From JALHFZ01 sp963674625 (GTDB lineage Bacteria; Synergistota; Synergistia; Synergistales; Aminobacteriaceae), in assembly GCA_963674625.2 (NCBI GenBank), contig CAXXXO010000003.1, positions 434,001-498,000 on the forward strand: 64,000 bases of DNA, read 5' to 3'. Within the stretch, counting starts at the first letter, position 1; each line of letters opens with the position of its first letter. Below the pieces are notes generated by a model that worked only from the letters and a program-made list of their open reading frames with translations, was not told the DNA's origin and did no database searches. Position numbers and translations under genes: made by a program. Below are positions 36,576-44,487 of this stretch, piece after piece.

Positions 36576-37180
36576 GATGTCCTTTCAGCGAGGCGGGCGC
36601 GGGCCTCGTTGATCTTGTCCGCTACGGAGATATTCAGCTCAACGCCGCTTCCCTTGATGATGCCCGTGGCCTCGGCAAGGATCCTCAGGGCCGTGTCCCG
36701 GCCGTGCATCTCCACCTGGATGCCGTCCTTCGTCCTCCGGATTGACTTGATCGCCGAGGTTACATCCGACGACAGTTCCCTCGTCCCCCGGACGTAGAGG
36801 ATGGGTGCTCCGAAGTCGAGCTGCATCTGTCCGTCCTCTTCGGCCACCTGGGCGCTTTTTGCGTCCTCGTAGAGGGGATTCTCAGGGTTCACCACCTGGA
36901 CGATGTCCGTAATGTCGGACATGGCCGTGTTGATCAGCGTCCGGTAAAGATGGGCCGCAAGCTTCTTCGGATCCTCCGCCGCAGCGTGAACCGCCTCCCG
37001 CTCAAGCTCACGGATGCGCTCCTTCACGCCGTCCTTCATGAGGAGACGGCTCCCCTGGTTGTAGGCCGACCGTTCAGAATACCCTGCGCTGATGGCGGCC
37101 TGCGTCGCATTGCGCCGTATATCCGCCACATACGCGGCACAGAACTGCTCTTCCATGGCGTTCAATGGGCGCTTCGCCAT
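36572..37180 (-). CDS. Terminase small subunit
   Basis: 202 residues from ATG at 37180 after GGGAGGTGATCTGG; the longer frame runs back through non-coding sequence. The N-terminal helix-turn-helix (EEQFCAAYVADIRRNATQAA, then ISAGYSERSAYNQGSRLL) is the Terminase_2 pattern. It recognises phage DNA and recruits the large subunit, with which it overlaps by 4 bp. The 300-bp gap upstream (37181-37480) contains a terminator and probably the late promoter. Confidence 0.88.
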   Translation of the reverse strand: MAKRPLNAMEEQFCAAYVADIRRNATQAAISAGYSERSAYNQGSRLLMKDGVKERIRELEREAVHAAAEDPKKLAAHLYRTLINTAMSDITDIVQVVNPENPLYEDAKSAQVAEEDGQMQLDFGAPILYVRGTRELSSDVTSAIKSIRRTKDGIQVEMHGRDTALRILAEATGIIKGSGVELNISVADKINEARARLAERTS

Positions 37181-37350
37181 CCAGATCACCTCCCTTTCAA
37201 ATAAAAAGGGACGCCCTGGGGAGCGTCCCGACCTCGACACCGGCGCAAGGTAGCGATTGCCCGGCGGGTGTCTGCATTGTCCTGTCATACCCTGTACAAA
37301 CTGTCCTGCTCTATGTTGCCCTGCTCTGCCATTTCCCCCGTTCCAATAAA

Positions 37351-37378
37351 AAAGCCGCCGTTTTACGGGCGGCCTTTT
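37351..37378 (-). terminator. Terminator ending the early/replication transcripts
   Basis: Stem GCCGCC (37354-37359) with GGCGGC (37368-37373); minus-strand transcripts then read TTTTTTATTGG, and the plus side has TTTT. It separates the replication genes from the late packaging operon. Nothing else but possible promoters is seen in 37181-37480. Confidence 0.7.
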
Positions 37379-37480
37379 CAGGAGGAGAGGGGGTGCTGCG
37401 TCGGCGGGGTCTCGTGTAGATACACATCTTGTGACCATAGCAAAAGTATCATGAAAACAGGGGCATTGACCAGGCCCTAG

Positions 37481-37984
37481 TTATCCACATTTTACAGAAA
37501 GTATCTGAAGGGCCTCCTCGCACCTCTGCTGCTCCCTCTGTCTCCACCGCCGCACCATGGGGTAGATCTGGAAAATGATCGCCGCGAGATTTTCATAGAT
37601 CAGGGAGCGACGGATACGGAGCCACTTCTCCCCTACACCCAGTTCCTCCATGAGCAGCTGGGGCGTCTTACCCCGGAAGTAGAGCTCCTCCACTACGGAG
37701 AATAGACGTTCTGAGAGGCCGTTCAGCCCATCCCGGAGGCGTTCCACGACTGCTGCGAGCTGGCAGTATTCCGAGTCGGATGTTATGGCGAGAAGGACCC
37801 GCTCCGCCAGGGGAACACTTTCCCCTCCCTGAACTCTGCCTCCGTCCCCGCCTCCGGAACACATGGCGGTGAGGTACTCTCTCCGTCTCTGGAGGCACAG
37901 GCAGAGTGATGGAAAATCCCGCAGGACCGAGTCCACGATCCTCCGCTCTTCCGACGTGTACCTCCCGCTGCGCAGAAGCATCAT
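37481..37984 (-). CDS. Phage late-gene transcription regulator (ArpU/RinA-like)
   Basis: 167 residues, helical. The C-terminal half (FSVVEELYFRGKTPQLLMEE, then LGVGEKWLRIRRSLIYENLA) looks like a sigma region-4 type helix-turn-helix as in ArpU/RinA-type late activators. It is the last early gene, directly upstream of terminase, where such regulators are normally encoded. Starts at ATGATG overlapping the dUTPase stop. The family call rests on pattern and position. Confidence 0.6.
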   Translation of the reverse strand: MMLLRSGRYTSEERRIVDSVLRDFPSLCLCLQRRREYLTAMCSGGGDGGRVQGGESVPLAERVLLAITSDSEYCQLAAVVERLRDGLNGLSERLFSVVEELYFRGKTPQLLMEELGVGEKWLRIRRSLIYENLAAIIFQIYPMVRRWRQREQQRCEEALQILSVKCG

Positions 37985-38427
37985 GCAGCTCCCGTGGATC
38001 CGAATCCGCTCGTTCCCCGGTCCGATTCGCCCAGGGTGTCCGCCTCAAAGAAGTCCGCCTTCTCCACGGCAACGATGAGCAGTTGGGCTATTCTGTCCCC
38101 AGGGTTGATCTGTATCTCGATATCGCCCAGGTTGATCAAGGGCACCCGGATCTGTCCTCGATACCCGGCATCAATGATCCCCGGGGAGTTCAAGACGGTG
38201 AGCCCGTGCTTCACGGCCAGTCCTGATCGTGGGCATACGAGACCGGCGTACCCGTCGGGGATCTCCACGGAGACGCCAGTAGGGATGTTGAGACGTTCTC
38301 GTGGACCGATAAAGAGGGGTACCTGGCCGTCGTACCGGAGGTCCGAGCCGGCGTCGTCCTTGTGCTTGCGGGCAGGAAGGCAGCCGAAGCTGCAGACGGC
38401 AGGGATTTGCAATGAGTGTGCTGTCAT
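37981..38427 (-). CDS. dut: dUTP diphosphatase
   Basis: 148 residues with all five dUTPase motifs: DAGSDL, PRSGLA, GIIDAGYRG, GDRIAQLL and the C-terminal RGTSGFGSTG. It converts dUTP to dUMP and pyrophosphate, keeping uracil out of phage DNA and supplying dUMP. Starts in an ATGA overlap with the gene before it. Confidence 0.95.
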   Translation of the reverse strand: MTAHSLQIPAVCSFGCLPARKHKDDAGSDLRYDGQVPLFIGPRERLNIPTGVSVEIPDGYAGLVCPRSGLAVKHGLTVLNSPGIIDAGYRGQIRVPLINLGDIEIQINPGDRIAQLLIVAVEKADFFEADTLGESDRGTSGFGSTGAA

Positions 38428-38666
38428 GATCGTTCCATCTCCTTTATCTGCTTCGAGAGGTGTACGCCGTTCTCCTGGCTCAGCTTCTTTATCCCGTCCG
38501 CTATGGTCTGAATCATGCGGTCCTTCTCGGCGAGCAGCTGACGGCTTTTGTACGCTTCATAGCAGATAGCATTGATGTACCGGTTCCCCGAGCAGTTCTT
38601 GCACTGAGGGGGGATATCCTCCTCCCAGGGGAAGGATATTCCTTTGTCTGTGATCTTTACGGTCAT
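38424..38666 (-). CDS. Hypothetical early phage protein with CxxC
   Basis: 80 residues. PPQCKNCSGNRYINAICYEA carries one CxxC and a third Cys; a charged C-terminal helix follows. Possibly a small metal-binding protein. It is coupled by ATGA overlaps to both neighbours, so it is certainly a gene; the function is unknown. Confidence 0.65.
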   Translation of the reverse strand: MTVKITDKGISFPWEEDIPPQCKNCSGNRYINAICYEAYKSRQLLAEKDRMIQTIADGIKKLSQENGVHLSKQIKEMERS

Positions 38667-39151
38667 GATACTTTGCCTTCCGGCTGTATTTCGTCCCCTT
38701 GGGTGCGCTTTACCCTGCAGGGGCGGTCATCCTTCTCCGGGCAAGTTTCCCGGTAAACCACTAGGGCCGCGGCGTTCCACATCCAATGGAAAACATGAGG
38801 AAGTCCGCTTTCCTCGTCTATATCCTGCCCATTCCAAAATGTAAGTGAATGTCGCTGACCCGAGTCGTAGACTTTACTCCACGGCATCCCCTTTTCCCAA
38901 TTACGAGGGGCGTATTTTTTCGCCCCGTACTGGAAGACCTTCGCCAGGGCAAATATCACCTCTGGAGGGATCAAATGAATTGGCAGTTTCCCATCATCAT
39001 AACGGAGTGCGTCGTTTCCATCTTGTTCGACGTGGATCGGTTCCTTCTTCGACTGTTTCTCCTGGAGACCTTTCTTGAAATCCCTTAGACAGTTCTCGTT
39101 GTATATTGCCGTTCCAGGACTGGTCCTATTTTTGCATTCTTTCAAAACCAT
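38663..39151 (-). CDS. dATP/dGTP diphosphohydrolase-like protein (DUF5664)
   Basis: 162 residues. The core (ALRYDDGKLPIHLIPPEVIF, AKVFQYGAKKYAPRNWEKG, QRHSLTFWNGQDIDEESGLP, HVFHWMWNAAALV) matches the DUF5664/dATP-dGTP diphosphohydrolase family of phages. An acidic helix plus E-E-S-G-x-P-H-x-x-H supports a metal-dependent nucleotide hydrolase. It may reshape the dNTP pool with the dUTPase. The annotated ATG has GAGGAGG very close; a TTG at 39145 is an alternative start. Confidence 0.75.
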   Translation of the reverse strand: MVLKECKNRTSPGTAIYNENCLRDFKKGLQEKQSKKEPIHVEQDGNDALRYDDGKLPIHLIPPEVIFALAKVFQYGAKKYAPRNWEKGMPWSKVYDSGQRHSLTFWNGQDIDEESGLPHVFHWMWNAAALVVYRETCPEKDDRPCRVKRTQGDEIQPEGKVS

Positions 39152-39243
39152 CCCTCCTCACGCAGAATAATGATTAAACCGCAAAAATTGATGCCGATTA
39201 AAAGCCCCAAAACTACATGTAGCAATCTAAAGGATCCTGTCAT
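39142..39243 (-). CDS. 33-residue single-helix membrane peptide
   Basis: Short frame starting in ATGA overlap with the preceding 58-residue gene and ending inside the start of the DUF5664 gene. MTGSFRLLHVVLGLLIGINF then CGLIIILREEGWF: one membrane helix. The tight overlaps on both sides are the evidence that it is real. Confidence 0.5.
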   Translation of the reverse strand: MTGSFRLLHVVLGLLIGINFCGLIIILREEGWF

Positions 39244-39416
39244 TCCATGCTCCTGTACTTGCTGAACTCCCATCCCCTGCTTCGCCGTATCCCCAGCCAT
39301 TCAAGATCGTCTTTGTTTGAAATATCGTGGTAGGACTGCGCTATGTTCAGCAGCCCCTCCTCGGCAGCCACCTCTCTGGCGAGGGCCGGAATGGAGTGAT
39401 GGAACCCAGAGATCAT
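39240..39416 (-). CDS. Hypothetical 58-residue early phage protein
   Basis: Frame MISGFHHSIPALAREVAAEE ... WLGIRRSRGWEFSKYRSME, too short for usual cut-offs. It starts one base after the stop of the upstream 69-residue gene and ends in an ATGA overlap with the 33-residue gene, so it fits the chain of coupled small genes. No family recognised. Confidence 0.5.
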   Translation of the reverse strand: MISGFHHSIPALAREVAAEEGLLNIAQSYHDISNKDDLEWLGIRRSRGWEFSKYRSME

Positions 39417-39417
39417 G

Positions 39418-39627
39418 TCAATCCGTCCCTTCCCCGAAGAGAGGGATCTGCCCGGTGATCTCCATCAGGTCACCCATCACCGCGCGGTATTCCTTCGAGA
39501 GCTCCATGTACCGCGCTTCCTGAATCTGCCTCAGGGGCGCGTGATCCGGCAGGTCACGGATCGAGGTGTCCAGTACCGCCAGCTTCCTCTCCAGTTCCGT
39601 AGCTTTCTGCATCAGTTCATCCTGCAT
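39418..39627 (-). CDS. Hypothetical coiled-coil early phage protein
   Basis: 69 residues from ATG after GGGAGGAAGAAG. Mostly helical (MQKATELERKLAVLDTSIRD, later YMELSKEYRAVMGDLMEITG). Overlaps the upstream gene by 16 bp. Function unknown. Confidence 0.6.
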   Translation of the reverse strand: MQDELMQKATELERKLAVLDTSIRDLPDHAPLRQIQEARYMELSKEYRAVMGDLMEITGQIPLFGEGTD

Positions 39628-39821
39628 TTTTCTTCTTCCTCCCTCCGGTTTTCATGATTAAATCCCGTTTTGCCCGTCGTGCCGGCGGTATCCGGATAGT
39701 CAGGATCCTTCCGGCGCATGGTGTTGCTTCCGTCGAAGTAAATAATCCATCCCTCATGGTCGATGTAGCTGAAGAGAAATTTCCTGTCGTGGCACCACTT
39801 TACGGCCTCATCACGATTCAT
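39612..39821 (-). CDS. Hypothetical early phage protein
   Basis: 69 residues, opening MNRDEAVKWCHDRKFLFSYI and including WIIYFDGSN; polar C-terminus. ATG after GGGGAGAACGGG. It is the first gene after the iteron-like cluster at 39843-40078. No family recognised. Confidence 0.6.
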   Translation of the reverse strand: MNRDEAVKWCHDRKFLFSYIDHEGWIIYFDGSNTMRRKDPDYPDTAGTTGKTGFNHENRREEEEKCRMN

Positions 39822-39842
39822 CCCGTTCTCCCCTTCCCCGAG

Positions 39843-40078
39843 CTGGTCAGCTGGTCGGCCCCTAGTCAGCCACCTAGTCAGCCTGCGGATGCCTGCAAAT
39901 ACTAAAGAAAGTGCCTTTGGCTGACTAGCTGACTAGATATTCTTCTAAAACTTAAAAACAAAAAAATAAATTATAATAAGGGTTTTCCGGTTTTCTGGTC
40001 AGCTGGTCAGCCGATACAGCTAAAGCCTTGCCATCACTGGTAAAGGATGGCTGACTAGGTGGCTGACTAGCTGACTAG
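39843..40078. repeat. Iteron-like cluster around an A+T-rich core, candidate replication origin
   Basis: The 9-bp unit ctagtcagc or its variant ctggtcagc occurs at 39843, 39851 (one change), 39862, 39874, 39995 and 40003, and in the opposite orientation (gctgactag) at 39920, 39928, 40050, 40062 and 40070. The copies surround a very A+T-rich stretch at 39937-39981. The cluster lies right after the primase-helicase gene in a gap with no gene. This is the usual structure of an initiator-bound origin, though a regulatory array is also possible. Confidence 0.65.
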
Positions 40079-40081
40079 CTC

Positions 40082-42280
40082 CTACCTGAAGTAGGGGTAC
40101 GCCATTCCGCCCGTCTGGATCTCCTCTGGCACGTAAAAGCATCTCGATCCCGCCTTTCCCTTTCGCTCAGAAGGTCTGCCGGTGAGCTTACGAAGTACCT
40201 GGGTGGCCACGTCCACCTGCTGCCGCGTAGGACGGTCCATCCCCTGGCACTTCAGAAGTACTTCCGTTGCCGTCATCCATTCACACCGCCCCGTGACCAC
40301 AAGCTGGTCGTAATTGTCCCAGTCGAAGGTCCGGGAGATTGCGTCCTCCACAGGGTCGCTTTTCGTGTTGTCCTGGTTCGCCCGCTCGAGGCGAAGGGTC
40401 TCCTCCCGGTCGAGCCAGTGCTGCTCTCCTTCCAGGTGCCAGCGGTACACCTCAGCCCAGAGCTGCTGCATGTCGATGGCGTGATCGAAACGGCACTCCC
40501 GCACCGGGAGAGTCCACCATCGGGTGTTGCCGGTATTGTCGTTCAGGAAATAAGGGGTATTAACGCTGCCGCAGTAGACGGTCCGGCGCTTGTAGGTGGA
40601 GGGCTTCGGGGCGTAGGGGAGCCTTAGGGTATCGTCCGACTGGGTGATGAACTGCTTCAGCCGGGAGATGTCCTGGGCTTTGAAGGTGGCATCGAGCTCT
40701 CCCAGTTCCACGATCCAGTGGCTGATGGCCTTGATGACCGAGTCCTTGTCCCGGGTGTCCAGGGTGAGGCCGCCGAGGAACCAGTCGCACTCGGCGGGGA
40801 CGAGGGAGCGGAGCCACAGGGATTTCCCGATGGCCTGGTCCCCCTGCAGGACGAGCACTCCCCGGAACTGACAGTTCTCCTCATCCGGAGCGAAAGCTGC
40901 CACAACGCAGGATAGCAGCCATTTCCGCAGGAGGAGATCCCGGAAGGACGGGTCGAACCCACCGTCCAGCACGAGGGAGTCGGCAAGGTCCCGAAAGCGG
41001 CTGCGGCCGTCCCACCCCTTCGCCGTGATCCATTCTTTCACGGGGTTGCGCCGGCAGGTGTCCTGAATCTCAAAAAGGAAAAGATCGAGGAGCTGCTTCC
41101 CGACACCGAAGCCGTGCCGGTAGCTCTCCGAGAGCAGATAGCTGAGGAAGGCGTTCTCCCGGTTGTCCGAGGCGAAGGTAACACCGGGTATCTCGTACCG
41201 GGGCTGTTTCTTCACCGTGTCGTACCATATTCTGCACCCCATGTGCCGCAGAAGGATCTTCACGTTCCCCGAGGTGCGGAGGGGGGCTCCCTTCCCGTCC
41301 ACGTCCGCCCAGGTCACCCAGGCACTGCGCTTCTCGAGGTCGGCCATCCAGGCGTCCATCTGCCTGCCGATCTCCGCTGCGGTCCTCTCGATGCCGTGGA
41401 GGGCTGCGTAGTCGTTCCAGTCCGTTCCCTTCTCTTCCCCCGAGAAGGGAGGACAGACCATGGGAATGCCGAACTCCTCCGCCAGGGCGAGGGCGGCCTT
41501 CATTCCTGGGTTTCCGTAGGTCTTCCGGTCGTTGTCCGCAGCCACAGCGAGGCGCCCTGCGAAGCGGGACTGAAGACTCTCCGCCACGGGGCGCAGGTTT
41601 CCCGCGTCGAAGGCCACGATGACCGTGGAGCCTGTTGCCTCATGGACGGTGATCCCCGTTGCAAGCCCTTCGACAACGTAGACGTGGGGTCCCTCTCCGT
41701 CGATCTCGAAGAAGCACCCCATCTTCCGCCCGGCAAGAAACAGCTTCTCCCCCGAAGGAGAGATGCTCTGGCGGTTCCATATCTGCCCCTGGGCGTCCTT
41801 CAGGGGGACGACGAGATCGCTGCCGATCTGGCCTATTCCATCAGGCAGGGGGCATGTAATCCCCTTCGCCCGCAGATAGGGGTGGTCGGTCTTCGGCGGA
41901 GTCATAGCCTCTATGGCTTTCAGAGCCGTCTTGGCGGTGAACTCCCGCTTCTTTCTCTCGGCGAGGGTTCGCTCCTCGTGGCGGCGGGCCCGCTCCTCGA
42001 AATAGGCGGCGTTGAAATCCACCTTCGATTCCGTTCCGGAGGTCCATACGGAGTACTCCACACCGTGCTTCGCCGAATAGCTCTTGCACCACCCGGCGGG
42101 GCGGTCGTCGCCGTAGAGACAGTACTCCCCGTTCTTTTCCCGCGCCTTGTCCCCCTCGATCCGATAGCGGTGCTTCCTGCCGTCGGAGCGGATCTCCGCC
42201 TCGGAAAGAGGCGCAATCCCCAGGGAGACCAGATGCTCGTAAAACTGCCGTTCGACTGTCGAATCCTGCAATGATGGCAT
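40082..42280 (-). CDS. Phage primase-helicase (Toprim + VirE-type ATPase)
   Basis: 732 residues. The N-terminal half has a zinc-finger-free primase layout ending in a Toprim domain (VYVVEGLATG about 200; VIVAFDAGN; VAADNDRKT). The C-terminal half is a virulence-associated E-type helicase: Walker A LQGDQAIGKSLW (about 478), SHWIVELGELDATF and the sensor TVYCGSVN. It should open the origin and prime synthesis; the iteron-like cluster lies directly downstream. ATG follows AGGGGGATCTC; the gene ends in TAG. Confidence 0.88.
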   Translation of the reverse strand: MPSLQDSTVERQFYEHLVSLGIAPLSEAEIRSDGRKHRYRIEGDKAREKNGEYCLYGDDRPAGWCKSYSAKHGVEYSVWTSGTESKVDFNAAYFEERARRHEERTLAERKKREFTAKTALKAIEAMTPPKTDHPYLRAKGITCPLPDGIGQIGSDLVVPLKDAQGQIWNRQSISPSGEKLFLAGRKMGCFFEIDGEGPHVYVVEGLATGITVHEATGSTVIVAFDAGNLRPVAESLQSRFAGRLAVAADNDRKTYGNPGMKAALALAEEFGIPMVCPPFSGEEKGTDWNDYAALHGIERTAAEIGRQMDAWMADLEKRSAWVTWADVDGKGAPLRTSGNVKILLRHMGCRIWYDTVKKQPRYEIPGVTFASDNRENAFLSYLLSESYRHGFGVGKQLLDLFLFEIQDTCRRNPVKEWITAKGWDGRSRFRDLADSLVLDGGFDPSFRDLLLRKWLLSCVVAAFAPDEENCQFRGVLVLQGDQAIGKSLWLRSLVPAECDWFLGGLTLDTRDKDSVIKAISHWIVELGELDATFKAQDISRLKQFITQSDDTLRLPYAPKPSTYKRRTVYCGSVNTPYFLNDNTGNTRWWTLPVRECRFDHAIDMQQLWAEVYRWHLEGEQHWLDREETLRLERANQDNTKSDPVEDAISRTFDWDNYDQLVVTGRCEWMTATEVLLKCQGMDRPTRQQVDVATQVLRKLTGRPSERKGKAGSRCFYVPEEIQTGGMAYPYFR

Positions 42281-42289
42281 GAGATCCCC

Positions 42290-42640
42290 CTACGCTTCCA
42301 AAGACTCTTTCCGCGTTCTTTCCTTCTTCTTTAGCGGCCGATTCCTCACCGGCAGGGCGGCTATCCCCGTCTCTTTTTCGTACTCCCGGTCCACCAGAGT
42401 GAAGTACTTCCGCAGGGCGAAATTGCTCATAGGCGTCGAAAGAGTGGAATCGAGAGACTCGGTGATCTTCTTCCATGAATGCCCGGTGATCCGTGCGGCC
42501 CGTATCTCCGTGTAGAGTTCCCGGACTATCTCCTTGCGGATCTCGGTTCTGCCCCATCCCAGCATGTTTCCCCTGGTCTTCCCCAGCTTCGTCAGCGCAG
42601 CCCGGGCGGAGCTCAGCCCGGGAATATCGAGATCTGCCAT
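42290..42640 (-). CDS. Hypothetical early phage DNA-binding-like protein
   Basis: 116 residues, basic. RTEIRKEIVRELYTEIRAAR then ITGHSWKKITESLDSTLSTP suggests a helix-turn-helix of the kind found in conjugation and replication accessory proteins, with a Lys/Arg-rich C-terminus (RPLKKKERTRKE). It immediately precedes the primase-helicase gene. Function unknown. Confidence 0.6.
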   Translation of the reverse strand: MADLDIPGLSSARAALTKLGKTRGNMLGWGRTEIRKEIVRELYTEIRAARITGHSWKKITESLDSTLSTPMSNFALRKYFTLVDREYEKETGIAALPVRNRPLKKKERTRKESLEA

Positions 42641-42707
42641 AGTCGCTCTCCTGTGATAAAATAGAGGGCAAGGTGTTCCCGCACCGTGCCCCTTTCCCTT
42701 ATGCCCC

Positions 42708-42923
42708 TCACCTCGAGGGGCATTCTTGTACCTGCTCCTCGAGCCAGAAGCGCACCATGGACGATCTGCATGCCCGGTAGCTGCCCTGATCGAGATGCCG
42801 GCAGGTCGTTCCCCGGGCTGAAAAAAACTGGCAGTGCTCCATCATTTCCTCGAGGCTTTTTGCCCGGCATATCACACGGGCGTTTACAAGCCGCGCGGCG
42901 CACTTCCCGGACAGGGCGATCAC
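42708..42923 (-). CDS. Hypothetical Cys-rich early phage protein
   Basis: 71 residues with six Cys spread over the length (CAARL, ICRAK, HCQFF, TCRHL, ACRSS, ECPSR) and basic composition. ATGA overlap with the upstream 36-residue membrane peptide gene. Could bind metal; no family recognised. Confidence 0.5.
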   Translation of the reverse strand: MIALSGKCAARLVNARVICRAKSLEEMMEHCQFFSARGTTCRHLDQGSYRACRSSMVRFWLEEQVQECPSR

Positions 42924-43030
42924 TCTCCCCGCCTCCCTACCCGGTATCCCCAGGCATAGGTGATCCCCGTCGAGATCATGAAAACAAGCATCATCCCCCA
43001 GAAAAACACACAGTCAGAAATGGTGAACAT
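42920..43030 (-). CDS. 36-residue membrane peptide
   Basis: Start at ATG 43030 after GGGGAGGAGAGGCAGG; MFTISDCVFFWGMMLVFMIS then TGITYAWGYRVGRRGE: one helix with a basic tail. The longer frame upstream of this ATG has no ribosome site. Coupled to the next gene by ATGA. Confidence 0.5.
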   Translation of the reverse strand: MFTISDCVFFWGMMLVFMISTGITYAWGYRVGRRGE

Positions 43031-43046
43031 CCTGCCTCTCCTCCCC

Positions 43047-43154
43047 TCAAAGTCCGAACAGACGGTACAAAAACCACCAGCGCCAGCTCCTCCGCCGGTA
43101 CGGCCCATACACGCTCTTTCCGGTGGTTAGATCCCAGAACATCCGCTTGTCCAT
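43047..43154 (-). CDS. 35-residue basic, Trp/Arg-rich peptide
   Basis: Small frame after GGGAGGGGCTTTT; MDKRMFWDLTTGKSVYGPYR then RRSWRWWFLYRLFGL. Strong ribosome site and fit within the operon are the only support. It has five Trp and six Arg among 35 residues. Confidence 0.4.
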   Translation of the reverse strand: MDKRMFWDLTTGKSVYGPYRRRSWRWWFLYRLFGL

Positions 43155-43215
43155 AAAAGCCCCTCCCTTCGTGCTACACTCTCTCCGGCCACGGCGGGAA
43201 AGAGTGGTGTTCTTT

Positions 43216-43365
43216 ATGACGGAAAATCTCGATCGATTGAAATCCGGTGCCGTTCCGAACGGGGAACAATCCCTGTCTTCTGTTGTCCGGAACCTGATAC
43301 AGGCTCACAATGACCTTGTCGATGAGGTCAGCGAACTCAAAAACAAACTAGAGAAACTCAGCTAG
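43216..43365 (+). CDS. Small plus-strand coiled-coil protein within the early region
   Basis: 49 residues from ATG at 43216: MTENLDRLKSGAVPNGEQSL then SSVVRNLIQAHNDLVDEVSE and a Leu/Lys-rich end, a plausible coiled coil. It runs against the surrounding minus-strand genes and its TAG overlaps the end of the convergent 89-residue gene by 4 bp. The ribosome site is poor, so support is moderate. Confidence 0.4.
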   Translation: MTENLDRLKSGAVPNGEQSLSSVVRNLIQAHNDLVDEVSELKNKLEKLS

Positions 43366-43631
43366 TAGTTCCTACCTTCCGCCGTGGCTTCCTCGAACTT
43401 ACGCTGAATCGCGTGGTACTCCTTCTGCATCCTGTTGTAGGCATTTAGGGTCCCCTCCGCCTGGCACTCCTTCAGAACGGAGATCAGCTTCTCGGCGCCG
43501 GCGCGGATCTTCTCTTCCGGAATCTCCTCGTTGGCGAGCATGGTCACCCGCATGGATACTTCGATCAAATCAAAATCCCCGTAGGCTCCCTGCATAACGT
43601 CGTAGCGCACATCTCCCGGCATAACTGGCAT
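43362..43631 (-). CDS. Hypothetical early phage protein
   Basis: 89 residues, acidic and helical (ISVLKECQAEGTLNAYNRMQ). ATG after GGAGGGAAAGTAAAG, 2 bp after the AlpA-like gene. No family recognised. Confidence 0.6.
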   Translation of the reverse strand: MPVMPGDVRYDVMQGAYGDFDLIEVSMRVTMLANEEIPEEKIRAGAEKLISVLKECQAEGTLNAYNRMQKEYHAIQRKFEEATAEGRNY

Positions 43632-43633
43632 CT

Positions 43634-43834
43634 TTACTTTCCCTCCTCCTCAAGCCGCTTGACCAGATCGTGTATATCGCGCTTCCTCCAGCACGTTGCA
43701 CGGATGTCCTTAAGGCGCACCGGCTGGGGAAACTTTCCCTCCTTTACCCCGCTCCACCAGCAGCTTGCAGAAACAGGAACTATCTGAAGCAACTGATTAA
43801 GGCGATAAAACCCGATGTCTTCCGTTATAACCAA
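43634..43834 (-). CDS. AlpA-like regulator / excisionase-type protein
   Basis: 66 residues. FYRLNQLLQIVPVSASCWW, GVKEGKFPQPVRL and a C-terminal DIHDLVKRLEEEG match the AlpA/MerR-like winged helix used as phage excisionases and early activators. May control integrase action or excision. Confidence 0.7.
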   Translation of the reverse strand: MVITEDIGFYRLNQLLQIVPVSASCWWSGVKEGKFPQPVRLKDIRATCWRKRDIHDLVKRLEEEGK

Positions 43835-43899
43835 CCCCTCCTTGTGCTACGATCATGTACAATTGCTTAACAGACGAATACTAAAAGGAGGTATCCTTA

Positions 43900-44487
43900 T
43901 TGATTCCCGACTGGCTGAAACAGAACCTTGAACTTCTCGTCAAACCGTCGGTCCCTTTTCTCTTCGTCCTCATCGGCGCCGTTTCTCTGGTAATCTGGAG
44001 TCCTTTCGGGCTGCGGCATTCCCTTGGCATGGAAACCTTCTACCTGGCGAACTCCTTCTGGTTTGGCTGCGTCGTCCTCTACTCTGCTGGATATCTTGCC
44101 TATTACTCCGTTGAATTTCTTGCGCTGAAAGTTAAAACTCGACTGGATCGGCGCAACTTTGAAAAACAAATGATCCGGAAAATTCAATGCTTGCCCCCAA
44201 AAGAAACCGAGCTTCTTAACTACCTCCTAGACAGGGATGTGGATGTCTCGTGGATACCCTGCAATAACAGCGCCCTGCATAGCCTTCTTCAAAAAGGAAT
44301 ACTTTACTTTGTAATTTCTCACTCAGACCTTCGCGGGCAAACTTTCAATTGCACCCAATGCTTCGCCTGCATGATTCAGCCCGAATGCCTGACGATTCTC
44401 AGGAATCAGAGCGATCTTCTTCCTCCGGTTTATCTACCGAAGGAAGAGAAAGATGAATTTGATCTGTATCAGTTCCATAGAATCTGA
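43900..44487 (+). CDS. sieB: Superinfection exclusion protein, SieB-like
   Basis: 195 residues from a TTG with a near-perfect ribosome site (AAAGGAGGTATCCTTA). Two membrane helices near the N-terminus (PFLFVLIGAVSLVIWSPFG and TFYLANSFWFGCVVLYSAGY), then a cytoplasmic region (LPPKETELLNYLLDRDVDVS, LLQKGILYF) typical of the superinfection exclusion B family. It blocks other phages in the lysogen. Lies antisense inside the early minus-strand operon and has its own signals. Confidence 0.75.
   Translation: MIPDWLKQNLELLVKPSVPFLFVLIGAVSLVIWSPFGLRHSLGMETFYLANSFWFGCVVLYSAGYLAYYSVEFLALKVKTRLDRRNFEKQMIRKIQCLPPKETELLNYLLDRDVDVSWIPCNNSALHSLLQKGILYFVISHSDLRGQTFNCTQCFACMIQPECLTILRNQSDLLPPVYLPKEEKDEFDLYQFHRI

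Noticed and set aside
39843..40078. CRISPR-like array
   Set aside because: The repeats are 9 bp, occur in both orientations and have irregular spacing; there are no cas genes.
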